Shown here one piece after another: positions 1-9,123 of a DNA stretch of 25,000 nucleotides; the first letter of the stretch is position 1; each line of letters opens with the position of its first letter. Position numbers and translations under genes: made by a program. The DNA is from Botryococcus braunii (lineage: Eukaryota; Chlorophyta; Trebouxiophyceae): positions 121,837 through 146,836 of the forward strand of contig KV908647.1 in the NCBI GenBank assembly GCA_002005505.1. The letters are read 5' to 3'. Below the pieces are notes generated by a model. It was not told the DNA's origin. It saw nothing but the letters and a program-made list of their open reading frames with translations, and searched no databases.

Positions 1-728
1 CACACTCAGGCGCACCTTCCTTACCGAGGGTGAGTTGCCTAGTGTTGGGTAAGTACCCACAGCGAGAGGCACCCCTACCCTTAAAAAGTATGAAAAAAAG
101 CGGTGCGTAGATGGAATCCAATCATGGATGCCTATGCTTGTATTGTCGTATATTTGGAGGCTGTTACATTGCTTCTGCTCTTGAATATATATACCATTGA
201 ACATAATCTGCAATCAAGAAATGCGTTTCTTGTTTACCTTAACTCTTTTCGGTACTTGTGGTGTCCATTCCTGCTTATCTGATCTGACAGAAGAGCTGCA
301 GTACTGAAGTACGAAATATACTGTACTGCGTGAAAACTACGGTTTTCTGGTTTCTTTGCTAAATTCCTAAAATGTTTATAGGAAGACAGCTTTTGATTTT
401 GACAGAACAACGTGGACAGTGTCTAACTGGAACTACAAAGCTAAAACTTATCAAGTTTGCCATGTGCCCACAGGTAACATTTTGCTACACAAGTGGATGA
501 AGATGGACAACTTTCTATTAACTAAGCCGGTCAAACTAATCGTTAGGATGTCCTATGCCGATCAATATTAATCATTAGGATGCCTTCCATCGAATGGTGC
601 AGCCTTCAGCGTCGTACTTTCGCCTACGCGACCTACTTTTGCCTATGAGTAGCAAAATTGTGCGAATGTTGGCAAAAAGCGTAGAAATTGCCAACAATAG
701 AGTTGACATCATTCACTTCCACTGCAGG
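1..728. other. Unassigned left flank
   Basis: I see no coding region, RNA gene or mobile-element end here. The only structure noticed is a short, imperfect direct repeat (taatcgttaggatg at about 538 and taatcattaggatg at about 568). The region is AT-leaning and ends at the (CA)n microsatellite. Confidence 0.5.
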
Positions 729-920
<192 letters not shown>

Positions 921-956
921 CGTGCGCGCGCTCCGGCACATGTGGCTGTGCATGCA

Positions 957-1038
957 GAGAGGAGGCAGGGGAGCGTTGGAGAGGGGTGGGGAGGGTAAAG
1001 GGGGGGGAGAGGGTGGGGAGGACAGAAAGTGGAGGGTG
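957..1038 (+). repeat. Purine (G)-rich tract next to the CA repeat
   Basis: The + strand is almost only G and A here, with several runs of three to eight G's close together (about 985-1018). This strand asymmetry could support a G-quadruplex or triplex. It is not part of any gene I can support. Confidence 0.6.
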
Positions 1039-1246
1039 TGCAGGAAGAAGTAACTGCATTTGAGAGGGGTTTTGACTGGTAATGAAAAGCATTTCTTACC
1101 CACGATTGATCACTGGAATTTAAAAAACTATGCTCCTCTGTCTTCCAGCACTTTCTTCCTGATATCTTTCCCTTTATAACCCCATTCCGGCTTTTGCCTA
1201 TAAACTCTGCTCTGAAAGGTGTGTGTTGGAGAACCGACTCACGCAC

Positions 1247-1461
1247 CTGTGCTCCGCAGGCAGGCCGTGGTCCTCACAATAAGCACATGTCTTGCAATTT
1301 TCCTGATATTTTGCAGAGAACTCCTTGTTCTGTGCAGCTATGGGGCAGTTGGCCACAGAATGGCCAGTGCATTGCGTCTTGTCCCGCACACCATGTACGT
1401 TCGGGCAATTGGGGCAAATTACGGGTCTAGGATTTCCTCTTGCTTGGGCCCCATCCCTTCC
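1247..1461 (-). CDS. Candidate exon encoding a Cys/His-rich (zinc-finger-like) segment
   Basis: This minus-strand open stretch encodes about 70 residues with two Cys/His clusters (CPNCPNVHGVRD..C, then CKTCAYCEDHG....HRC), which suggests metal binding, perhaps a diverged zinc-knuckle region. It is bounded by a good acceptor (gcgcag then GGAAGG) and a good donor (CACAG then gtgcgtgag). It follows, on the same strand, other exon-like blocks at 3231-3503, 2856-3046 and 1727-1819. Its reading phase does not match direct splicing from 1727, so another exon must lie between or the gene is decayed. I do not recognise the protein. Exon structure is inferred from splice-like motifs only. Confidence 0.3.
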
Positions 1462-1726
1462 CTGCGCACCAACAAACACACGAGGGGTTGTCACACACCG
1501 GATGACTATCATAACCACAGAAAATGTCAGATACAAAATATCATCCGCGTCCTTGTCAAGCGACAACCAAGACCAACATCGTGTATCATTTGAGCAATAA
1601 CAGTAATGGTCGCTATCAGATGACATTTTGACATTTTGTTCTCAATGCGGGAAGATACCCAACGTGATCAGGTTAACAAACGGGTTAGTATCACAAAGAA
1701 CTCTTTGACCTCAGCAATGTTCTTAC

Positions 1727-1819
1727 CTATGGTTGCTGAATCAATGCTTGACGCCACTTCAGTGTTCACACGCGCAGCCTTCTTGACTGCATCAAGAATC
1801 TCTGCTTCTAATAAACCTG
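1727..1819 (-). CDS. Candidate exon fragment, 3' continuation of the block at 2856-3046
   Basis: The minus strand reads an open segment starting GLLEAEILDAV and ending at a strong donor (ACCATAG then gtaagaac). Its first 52 bp (1768-1819) are identical to 2856-2907. The 2856-3046 copy continues open on its 5' side, whereas this copy continues open on its 3' side (..RVNTEVASSIDSATI). The simplest reading is a single ancestral exon split by the insertion at 1820-2855. No family is recognised. Confidence 0.3.
1768..1819 (+). repeat. 52-bp direct repeat, left copy
   Basis: Identical to 2856-2907, base for base by eye. The two copies flank a block of 1,036 bp carrying a Gag-like ORF and look like a long target-site duplication or the footprint of a tandem duplication. 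Confidence 0.9.
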
Positions 1820-1856
1820 ATAGAACCTGATGAAGAAGGGCCCTTGCCCGTCATCT

Positions 1857-2507
1857 TCATTCCAAGGGGGAGGGAATGTAAAGACAACCATTACCTTGTA
1901 CTTCATATGCGTGCATGGGGAGATCCCGTACAGTTCTCTCTGGTTGGACGGCCTCCTGTAAAGCCTGCATGTATGCGTGGAACGTTGCCAATTCCACGGC
2001 TTGCCCTTTAGCTGCCAATTGAGTCCGTGAGACGAGCCAATCAAGAGCCTTGCCCCGTAGGAACATACTGGCCATATCAACGGCTACGTCTCCTGACAGA
2101 TCTACACGATTCGCACGCAAGTACGTACGAACTTGCAGAAAATGGGCATCCAACATGTCAGGATCTCCATAATACAACATGGGTTCAGGAAACTTGGTCT
2201 TCACAGCCGAGATGGGAACTTCCCTCAAGGTGGGGTCCGGAACCACAGGAGACGGTGCTGGGAAGACCATTCCACGCGAGCGCATCTCTGCTAGAAGAGA
2301 TGCATCACTTAGACGGCTTGCATCTTGCACCACAGCACTGCCTGGGCGGCTCTCCGCCTCCTCATCAGTGGTGTCGTAAGTGGCTCCCGGGTCAAAGCCC
2401 CGAGCCAGCATCGACTCGTATAAAGGTTTGGAAACAAAAGTAGACACATCTACACGCTCAGGATCAACAAAATTCGGCCCTGAAGTCGGGATTCCAGCAA
2501 GAACCAT
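1857..2507 (-). CDS. Gag-like ORF (retrotransposon Gag domain), probably a fragment
   Basis: This 216-residue minus-strand ORF starts at a clear ATG. Residues about 105-195 read like the capsid-type Gag domain of LTR retrotransposons (Retrotrans_gag/UBN2 group): a YYGDPDMLDAHFLQ segment, then a helical stretch with FLRGKALDWL, then a QALQEAVQPE segment. The first 100 residues are acidic and Ser-rich. No zinc knuckle, protease or polymerase follows in frame. The open frame ends shortly after AYEVQ, where CAAG|gtaatg resembles a splice donor. Its last part lies in a 69-bp inverted repeat (1877-1945), and the ORF is within the block bounded by 52-bp direct repeats. It could be a Gypsy- or Copia-type gag remnant or a captured gag sequence. 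I cannot assign the superfamily. Confidence 0.5.
   Translation of the reverse strand: MVLAGIPTSGPNFVDPERVDVSTFVSKPLYESMLARGFDPGATYDTTDEEAESRPGSAVVQDASRLSDASLLAEMRSRGMVFPAPSPVVPDPTLREVPISAVKTKFPEPMLYYGDPDMLDAHFLQVRTYLRANRVDLSGDVAVDMASMFLRGKALDWLVSRTQLAAKGQAVELATFHAYMQALQEAVQPERTVRDLPMHAYEVQGNGCLYIPSPLE
1877..1945 (+). repeat. 69-bp inverted repeat, left arm
   Basis: Perfect reverse complement of 2790-2858 by eye. It contains the 3' end of the Gag-like ORF. The arms enclose 844 bp with the rest of that ORF, so the enclosed segment could in principle invert by recombination. Confidence 0.9.
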
Positions 2508-2789
2508 CTGCTTCCTAGGCGTCGTAAAACTGACCCGCTAGCGCGGAGCCCCTGTCCTGGTTCGTCTCATCACAAACGCACCTAAGCCAAAGAAACAAGA
2601 AGATCAAGCGACAACTATGTCGCCGATACCAGTGTTATGGCAATCAGCGGAAGAGTATTTGACTGAGGCAAAGAGATCCGTTCATGAAGACGAAGATAGC
2701 GACTGATTACAATGCGTGAAGTTCTCGTCTTAAATGCGACGCAGAGCGGCCAATTATAGAATGTACGCGTTCATCTAAGTATATATGAA
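2508..2789. other. Upstream part of the inserted block
   Basis: Sequence between the Gag-like ORF start and the right arm of the 69-bp inverted repeat. I see no coding region, TATA element or LTR end that I can support. Confidence 0.4.
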
Positions 2790-2858
2790 AACCAGAGAGA
2801 ACTGTACGGGATCTCCCCATGCACGCATATGAAGTACAAGGTAATGGTTGTCTTTACA
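2790..2858 (-). repeat. 69-bp inverted repeat, right arm
   Basis: Perfect inverted copy of 1877-1945. Its outer end overlaps the start of the right 52-bp direct repeat by 3 bp (aca at 2856-2858), so the two repeats are joined directly here, while on the left they are separated by 57 bp. Confidence 0.9.
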
Positions 2859-2907
2859 CGCGCAGCCTTCTTGACTGCATCAAGAATCTCTGCTTCTAAT
2901 AAACCTG
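2856..2907 (+). repeat. 52-bp direct repeat, right copy
   Basis: Identical to 1768-1819. On the minus strand it is the 3' part of an open coding-like stretch and is followed abruptly by the inverted copy of the Gag 3' end. Confidence 0.9.
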
Positions 2908-3046
2908 TGCCATCCTGTCGTATGATGGCCTTGACGTGATCGATCCAAAATGTAATTGCACCGCCCTTGACGAGTGCGGCAAGACGCTCTGATAGCATCT
3001 TCCTTCGAGTTGACTTTTCTTGCGGAGTTGGGACGTTGCTGGCTGG
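2856..3046 (-). CDS. Candidate exon, unknown protein, interrupted at its 3' end
   Basis: On the minus strand an open segment begins right after an acceptor-like CCTAG and reads PASNVPTPQEKSTRRKMLSE, then a stretch including GGAITFWIDHVK and IIRQDGTG, then the 52-bp repeat. It has amphipathic, protein-like composition, unlike the low-complexity shadow frames around it. Just after the repeat the sequence switches to the inverted Gag copy. I do not recognise a family. It is most likely part of the same disrupted gene as 3231-3503, 1727-1819 and 1247-1461. Confidence 0.3.
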
Positions 3047-3230
3047 CTAGGTCTCTGACTTCTGACGGCTGCAGTGACTGCTGATGTAATCTGAGTCATC
3101 ATCTCACTATCCTTAAGTTCAATTGTGATTTGTGTGATTTGTGATGGCCCTCACAAGACATCACATGGACAGCTTCATTGCCAATGTCTATCCCACCCCT
3201 AAGTGAATCTGCAAAACGCTGGGCTTCTGT

Positions 3231-3503
3231 CTAACCACATCCTCTCTCGATATTGTGTAACATGGCTGGAATTAACGCAGCTAACTCAGGCTCGTCCTGA
3301 ATAATTTGAAAAGACTCGTTAATAGGTGGTGCTTCGGGTGTTCCTAATGCGTTAGGCGGATGTCGGGCACAACGTCTGGGTGGACTAAATTCCTTTGTAA
3401 TCTCAACACCACAATAAGGATCAGCTTTCGTACTTGGACGCCAATGTGTCCTACGTGTATAGACGGCAAACACAGTTCCAGTGGTGGGCTCAGAGACTCT
3501 TCG
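3231..3503 (-). CDS. Candidate exon, unknown protein
   Basis: The minus strand is open from an acceptor-like CCTTAG at 3504-3509 to a stop at 3231. The predicted peptide (about 90 residues; includes AVYTRRTHWRPSTK, a Pro-rich middle and a C-terminal acidic helix-like part with PELAALIPAMLHNIE) has normal amino-acid composition and no low-complexity runs. A donor site at the 3' end is not clear. It is upstream of and co-oriented with the other candidate exons. No function can be given. Confidence 0.28.
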   Translation of the reverse strand, partial: RRVSEPTTGTVFAVYTRRTHWRPSTKADPYCGVEITKEFSPPRRCARHPPNALGTPEAPPINESFQIIQDEPELAALIPAMLHNIERGCG

Positions 3504-4806
3504 CTAAGGCGATGCCGGACTTCCAGGTTGTCCCCCTAAATCAAGGTCTACCACACTCGATTCCTCCTGTGACAATGACAAGTGTTCTTGCACAAATAAA
3601 AACGCTCAGGTGTAATAATGTTCTGTCTTACAAATCCTCAGTTTACGTGAATGACGATCACTCGAGTACTCGACTTATTGGTGCAGAGCTGCCTTTCCTA
3701 TGCCTTATGTTACCTGCAATCCAGTCAATCAATCCTCCTAGCTTTCAGCAAATGTTAGCAAAATTAAAATGTGAGGTGGAACACGGCCCAACCGGGAGAT
3801 CAAGTGCTTAGACGGCACGCCTGAACTTTCGGATACATGAACATAGATGTGCAAGATAATTCACTGTCCTACTAGAATACACTTTATTGACCTCAACCTC
3901 AAGGACTTACGTGCCACTGTTCGAATGTGAACTTAAAAGAGCGCGAAGCTTTCTCTGCCACGCAGGCTTACTCACACCAGAAGAGATAACTGGACTCAAA
4001 ATATGACGCAAGCCAACACAGGACTTCAGAATATGGCGAAACCTTGACCAATAACTCAAAAAGCAATCCAAATATCTCAGCCGAAGCACAACAAGACGAA
4101 GACACAGACCTCGGAAACTCCGAGAAGAATCTCACGAGGTGGAATTCAAAAGGAAAACACACAACCACAGTTAATCACTACGTAGGTATTTCAATGGGAA
4201 ATCCTCGTCACACTTAACTCGAGCTCGAGGCACTCCTGGAACGTGGCGCCTAACACGATCTAAACACGATGGCGTCCGAAACAGGCAGATCTTCTCACGA
4301 CATCTACGGGAAAATGAGATAATGGCCTTTGATGGTAATATATATAAAATTGAGTGTAATAACTCAAGCACACAGGTACCTATCCAAAAGTGTGACACTC
4401 CCCTGGTGGGCGTCCCCTACGCAGGATCTACGCTATCACAGGCTCCCCATGGCAAATGTGAGGCTCTCTTGGCTCTCAATTCCTAGGCTTACCTCCTGTA
4501 TATCGCTGGTGCTGGCTGTCGGCTGGTCGACCAAGGGATGCAACGAATCCCGCTTCTGCTACCTAACGAAAGGAAAGGATACCATAAACAAAGAGACTGC
4601 TCCTTATGCGCATTCACAGTCAAAGCTGCTTCAAGGCAGATAGGTAACATCTGTATCCATGGTAATGCAGGAAAAAGTTAGAGAAAATATCCCAGGCATC
4701 AAAATCTGAGACAAACAACAGACGGCGCGAGCTATCCATGGGCGAGCAACGTACTGCTCACGTGGCAATGTTAGTAACCACGACCACGTAAACTGCAAAC
4801 ACATTA
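3504..4806. other. Unassigned interval
   Basis: No supportable gene. A short TATATATA run lies near 4337, and cccctggtgggcgtcccc near 4399 is GC-rich. Small ORFs on both strands have no recognisable domains and no splice-site support. Confidence 0.4.
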
Positions 4807-5461
4807 TGTCACATGATAGACCATGCCACTGTAATGAGCAGACAGGTCGTCAGTGGACAAAGTTACCTCAACTGCAGTCCGCACGACTGCCTGCTGAGTA
4901 TCATACACAACTGCTGGACAAGATTAGCATCTGGAAATGCGCAGCATCTTTCAAAACCAGTTCCGTTACATCATTGTCTTGTACTCAAGCACCGATCAAG
5001 CAATTACTAGATAAGGCTCTACACGGCTACGTAGCCATGCAAGTACATGCCTGTACTCCCTGAAGTCACTGTCCCTTGTCTGTTTAAGCTTGTTCACTCT
5101 CACAATAGCAACAATGATACAACACACACTGCCGCACGGTGCCTGTAATGAGCAGATAGGTCGTCAGTGGACAAAGTTACTCCAGCTGCATTTCGTACGA
5201 CTGTCTGCTGAGTATCCATACACAACTGTTGGACAAGACTAGCATCTGGAAATGCCGAGCATCTTCACAACCAGTTGGCATTCCCACCGGTGGGGCAGCC
5301 TTACGAGTTCACCCGACAAATGTGTAATGTAGATCAGATTGTACCTTATGCTCGAAAACGTCCACAATCTACCGTGTCTCAATGGACCCATATCCTAATA
5401 GGGTACACATGAACATCTCTTAAAGCACAAGGCATTCAATAAAAATGTTCAGAACTCAACT
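4807..5461 (-). mobile_element. Old solo LTR related to the Copia-1 LTR
   Basis: This 655-bp stretch aligns end to end with the full-length Copia-1 LTR at 16814-17516. Shared landmarks in order are ctgtaa-gagcagacaggtcgt, aaccagttccgttacat, a second ctgtaatgagcagataggtcgt, cagattgtaccttatg, and aaagcacaaggcattc followed by cagaactcaac at the end. It has many substitutions and small indels, so it is much older. It has the same two internal repeats (starting about 4828 and 5142, period about 314). No primer site, polypurine tract or coding region adjoins either end, as expected for a solo LTR. The terminal CA appears mutated to CT. No target duplication is clear. Confidence 0.75.
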
Positions 5462-5806
5462 GGTACGCATTAGGAAATGGGTACCTCTATGGTCTCAGGA
5501 TCTAACTCACCTTCCAAAAATGATTGCGGGTGGTCAATTGGCTCCTCTTCTCTCGGTCGTCGTTGGGGCTAAAGCACATCACCCTCACTCTAGCAACTTC
5601 GGACAAAGGACTCAAGCACCTTAGATTACCTACATGATCTCTTTAAGAGTTTAGATAGGTTGACATGTGGCGGTCCAAGCTGGCGAGATCATCATTATGA
5701 GGATTCCCCTACAGTACGATTTCTGAGGGCAAGGTGGTCCTGTGTTGTGTATTGAGTGGAGGTTGCCGTATCTCTCAGCAGTCCGTATGCATGCAGAAAG
5801 TCACAT
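5462..5806. other. Unassigned interval
   Basis: No supportable feature between the solo LTR and the tandem repeat family. Confidence 0.4.
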
Positions 5807-6223
5807 CCTGTGAACACCACCTTTCAATGTCAATGACTATCTAGACCAGCTCTCTCTCTGTCGTCTAGAAGTGCCGACTGCTCTCTTCCAGGGCGCCCTT
5901 AACCCTCAGCAGTCTCAGGAGTTTCACGGCCACTTTCTACCGTACGCTACTAGCCAGTGTGGACCTCTCAACACACAAGTAGCATCCACTGTTCTTCCAA
6001 CAGCAACAACAAGCTTGCAACTCCCGTATTGTTATGTGCAAGATATCCTTTTATCCTGAAACCATACAATACTGAGCAAACATTCAACAGCTTGGAGCTC
6101 GAGCAAAGATGCATTCCACATCCACTCGACTCTTACAATGGTTTGATACATTTACCTGTGAACACCACCCTTCAATGTCAATGACTATCTAGACCAGCAC
6201 TCTCTCTGTCGTCTAGAAGTGCC
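5807..6223 (+). repeat. Tandem repeat family, first A-B unit plus second A
   Basis: Block A (5807-5875: cctgtgaacaccacc ... gtctagaagtgcc) is repeated almost exactly at 6155-6223. Between them is block B (about 5875-6133), which begins cgactgctctcttcc and ends near ttccacatccactcgac. Block B recurs, with insertions, at 6328-6813. The order A-B-A-B' suggests a tandemly duplicated part of a larger interspersed repeat, perhaps another LTR. No coding capacity is evident. Confidence 0.75.
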
Positions 6224-6327
6224 TGCACCCCGGGCGTTACGTCTTACTGGTGTGTTCATCAGCGTTCATTAAATATATCTAAACCACAGTTAATCAACAC
6301 ACAAATTATCATCATGCGTGCACGTAC

Positions 6328-6813
6328 CGATTGCTCTCTTCCAATGCCCTTAGCCCTCAGCAGTCTCAGGAGTTTCACGGCCGCTCCCTACCGTACTGCA
6401 CAACATGTGAACCCTTTAGATTTCTTAACTAAACAGTTATTCCAACCAGGAGAAGCTTGCTTGTTATCCGTGTCCGTACTCACCGCTACTAGCCAGTGTG
6501 GACCTCTCAACACACAAGCATGGAATGCTACTTAAGTAGCATTCAATGTTCTTCCAACAGCAACTATAAGCTTGCAAACTCCTGTGCAACAGACACATGT
6601 ATTACTTCAAGATCATCAACAATATCAGCATACATGTGCCTAAACCCTGCGATCGCATCAAACCGGCTGCGACCGTTACTTTTGCCGCAGATCGCAAACT
6701 TACCCGTATTGTTATGTGCAAGATATCCTTTTATCCTGAACCCATACAATACTGAGCAAACATTCAACAGATTGGAGCTCGAGCAAAGATGCGTTCCACA
6801 TCCATTCGACTGC
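6328..6813 (+). repeat. Tandem repeat family, second B unit with insertions
   Basis: Matches 5875-6133 in several colinear segments (cagcagtctcaggagtttcac, ctactagccagtgtggacct, gttatgtgcaagatatcc, gagctcgagcaaagatgc). It is lengthened by inserted segments at about 6400-6485, about 6519-6534 and about 6585-6700. Part of the last insert (gcagatcgcaaac, about 6685-6697) is inversely repeated just outside the unit (gtttgcgatctg, about 6820). Confidence 0.7.
6524..6543. repeat. Perfect 20-bp palindrome
   Basis: The sequence aatgctacttaagtagcatt is its own reverse complement. The sister copy near 5979 has only the right half (aagtagcat), so the palindrome arose with the small insertion in this copy. 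Confidence 0.9.
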
Positions 6814-7390
6814 AAAGCCCGTTTGCGATCTGGCATTTCTATGCTTCCTGATCGTAACCGACAGTAACGGTACACATCCCGTCGAAATGCCGTACCGTAC
6901 TGCATGGCCACATAAACAACCCTGACTTGGCCCTATGCCAACGGGTAACTCTATAGCTACACCAGGTGTTCTGAACAAACACACGTGTACACACTCAATG
7001 GAGTCTTAGGCTTATGACCACAGCGTCACTCGTTCAAGACTTGTACTGCATGGAGGTCACTATATGATCATCCTGACTGATCAACACGCATTAACCTAGA
7101 TACGCAAGCAGGCGTATCTGCTGCCTTGTACTCCACACGTGGAGAAGTTCAATTTATGCAATGTTTCCTAAAACCATTGGTAAACTGATAGAGCCCTTGT
7201 ATATTCGACCTTGTATCTAGGTACGTTTGTCATCACGTAACTATACGTACTTATCAGTTTACACAACATCCTGCATATAACACCGAGTCACGTCTGAAGA
7301 TGGGTTACGTAGGCAGCCTTACGTGCGCATCCTCAAGGAATCTGACATCCTATCCAAAAAAGTCACTTGGCCGTAAAAGATCATGCATAT
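6814..7390. other. Unassigned interval with an 11-bp inverted repeat
   Basis: No gene recognised. gtaaactgata at 7180-7190 and its reverse complement at 7252-7262 could pair across a loop of about 60 nt. The short acgta repeats in the loop give no known RNA fold. Confidence 0.35.
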
Positions 7391-7591
7391 TTACATATCG
7401 TAAGCCATGTAGTGAAACATAGCTCCATAGAGCACCGGATCTTCTGTACCTTCCGATAAAAGCTCGACGAAAGTGTACACACGTGGGGAAAACGACTTTG
7501 CTTGAGGGGTGCCCCGTTTTATGAAGTCTGTGCCCGGGCAACCTCTGGCCATCCTGCTTCGAGGAGGGGCATGAATAAACATGATATGCAA
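7391..7591 (-). CDS. Small exon-like ORF, unknown protein
   Basis: A 66-residue minus-strand ORF with protein-like composition, including RVYTFVELLSEGTEDPVLYG and AMFHYMAYD. An acceptor-like GAAGCAG|GATGG lies at 7553/7554 and a donor-like GATAT|gtaaat at 7395/7394, so the segment may be an exon of about 159 bp rather than a free-standing gene. I do not recognise it, and no neighbouring exon on the same strand is convincing. Confidence 0.25.
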   Translation of the reverse strand: MHIMFIHAPPRSRMARGCPGTDFIKRGTPQAKSFSPRVYTFVELLSEGTEDPVLYGAMFHYMAYDM

Positions 7592-7599
7592 ACACTAGC

Positions 7600-8848
7600 T
7601 TAGGGTTCGTTTTGGGTTTTGTGCTTCATTATGTCATGTTAATTTCAGATAACTATGATTAGATAATTAGCTGTGAGCTAACTTCTCAATTAACTCAAGG
7701 TGAGGATGCCTTGACACTGGCTAAGCACAATCAGTTTATGGGTATTAATGTATTGAAGGATAAGCATTATATGGCTGTCGTATACTTTTACCTTTTGTGG
7801 CTGGAAAACATGCAGTTACCCTTAAAAAATACGTGCTTGTGAGTACTTTTAGGATAAGGGTCCAAAACCTGCAGTCCTGGACCATTAAGGAGACATGAAT
7901 TCAGGAAAAGGGTCAAGTGTATTTGAACAGCGCACACTTCACGCGCTGATCTGAGTATTGATAGGCATAGAACCCGGAAGGACAGGCTGTCAATCGATCT
8001 CTAAAGGCTTCGCCAAGCCGTCTCCTGTTTGACTCGTCTGTTCTCTCATTGTCTAGCTTTCTCTTCATCTCACTGTGTGTGAGCAATTCTTTGAAAGCTA
8101 TCTACTCTGGTAAGATTGGGTTCTGACGGCCTCAGTTCGTTCACAGCCATGAGTGCTGAATATTGACTATTTACTAACATAAGTGTGTTAATTATATAGA
8201 TTGTACACCAGTTCGACACCATTGAGTATGTGTGCCTGATTGAACTGGTGCAATATCTGATATCTGATGATATACGTGTGCGTATATGGATAATCTATGT
8301 TTAATCTATACACCTTTGGATCTTGCAGATCACAGTTCGCAAGAAATTGAGAGAAATCAGGCTGGTTTCGCGCTGGTGCAGTGTGGCACATCGGACAATT
8401 TCTCATCAGCAAGCAAAGCTTACAATTACATATTTCTCAATCATGTTGATATACCTGGTATCTAAGATCAGGCGCAACTTCCCCTTTCTGTTTGCCAATT
8501 CAAGTCTATATGTTTTTTATTGACATCCCCTCGCAGTGCTCCTGTGCTTAATAGATCATGAAACGCGTTCTGACAAATCCTTCATGCAGGTCCACGGACC
8601 TTCTATTGAGACTGTACCTCGCCAGGTATTTCCTTTCAGCATATCCTTAAGCCTTAGCCCTGCCGTTGTAAGATGGTTTTTAGCGAAGTTCTGCACTTGC
8701 TCTTTCCTATCCTGATACCTGGGGGGCCCTCTGGACCTTGGAGTCGACACCCAACCAACCAAACCAACCATTCCATTACCCTGTACACGTGCTGCTCTTC
8801 TGATAGGGGCACCTTCCCTTGTACTCGCTTGAAATACTACCCCACACT
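7600..8848. other. Unassigned interval
   Basis: AT-rich sequence without a supportable gene. The ORFs are short, on both strands, and lack domain-like features. Confidence 0.4.
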
Positions 8849-8924
8849 TGGTGTTGTGCCGGGGAATCGAACCCTCGCGCCACTCGACCCAGAGTCGCTG
8901 TTCTAACGGATCGGCTAAGTGTAC
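8849..8924 (-). pseudogene. tRNA-derived pseudogene (retro-tRNA or SINE head) with encoded CCA
   Basis: On the minus strand this 76-nt stretch has tRNA spacing. A near-consensus A box (TAGCCGATCCG, 8917-8907) sits at D-arm positions 8-18, a perfect B box (GGTTCGATTCC) sits at the T-arm, and the sequence ends in ACCA at the position of the discriminator base and CCA. The T stem (3 of 5 pairs), anticodon stem and acceptor stem are poorly paired, so it is not a functional tRNA. The anticodon is ambiguous: CTG if the loop is set by a U at position 33, TGG by plain counting. Nuclear eukaryotic tRNA genes do not encode CCA, so a copy of a mature tRNA by reverse transcription is likely. Confidence 0.55.
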
Positions 8925-8954
8925 CAAGGTCTTTGAACGATTATCACCCGCTTA

Positions 8955-9002
8955 TGTACCCGAGCCGGACCGGGTCCAACCTCCCGATCCGCTCCGCATT
9001 AT
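8955..9002 (+). repeat. Short tandem duplication, copy 1
   Basis: Matches 9075-9123 over about 48 bp (tgtacccgagccggacc, then a variable middle, then ccgatccgctccgca). The copies are 120 bp apart. They lie just 5', on the minus strand, of the tRNA-like relic and may be part of the same composite repeat. Confidence 0.75.
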
Positions 9003-9074
9003 ATCTCCCCCCACCTAAGAACCGAGCGTCCTTGCTCGTACTCCACTCTTAGGTCCTAGTCAACAGCCCGATTG

Positions 9075-9123
9075 TGTACCCGAGCCGGACCAGGGCGTAA
9101 CCTTCCGATCCGCTCCGCACTAC
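9075..9123 (+). repeat. Short tandem duplication, copy 2
   Basis: Second copy of 8955-9002 with a few substitutions and a one-base length difference in the middle. Confidence 0.75.

Noticed and set aside
1877..2858. A classic DNA transposon with 69-bp terminal inverted repeats
   Set aside because: No target duplication adjoins the outer ends, no transposase is present, and one arm is plainly a copy of the Gag coding end.
3434..3811. 125-residue plus-strand ORF
   Set aside because: No recognisable domain, no splice or promoter support, and it overlaps a more protein-like minus-strand candidate exon.
4802..5472. CATTA at 4802-4806 and 5468-5472 as a target duplication of the solo LTR
   Set aside because: The right copy is offset by 6 bp from the LTR end, so the match may be coincidence.
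8556..8927. 123-residue minus-strand ORF
   Set aside because: Its first third is a translation of the tRNA-like relic, and the rest shows no domain. Treated as chance.
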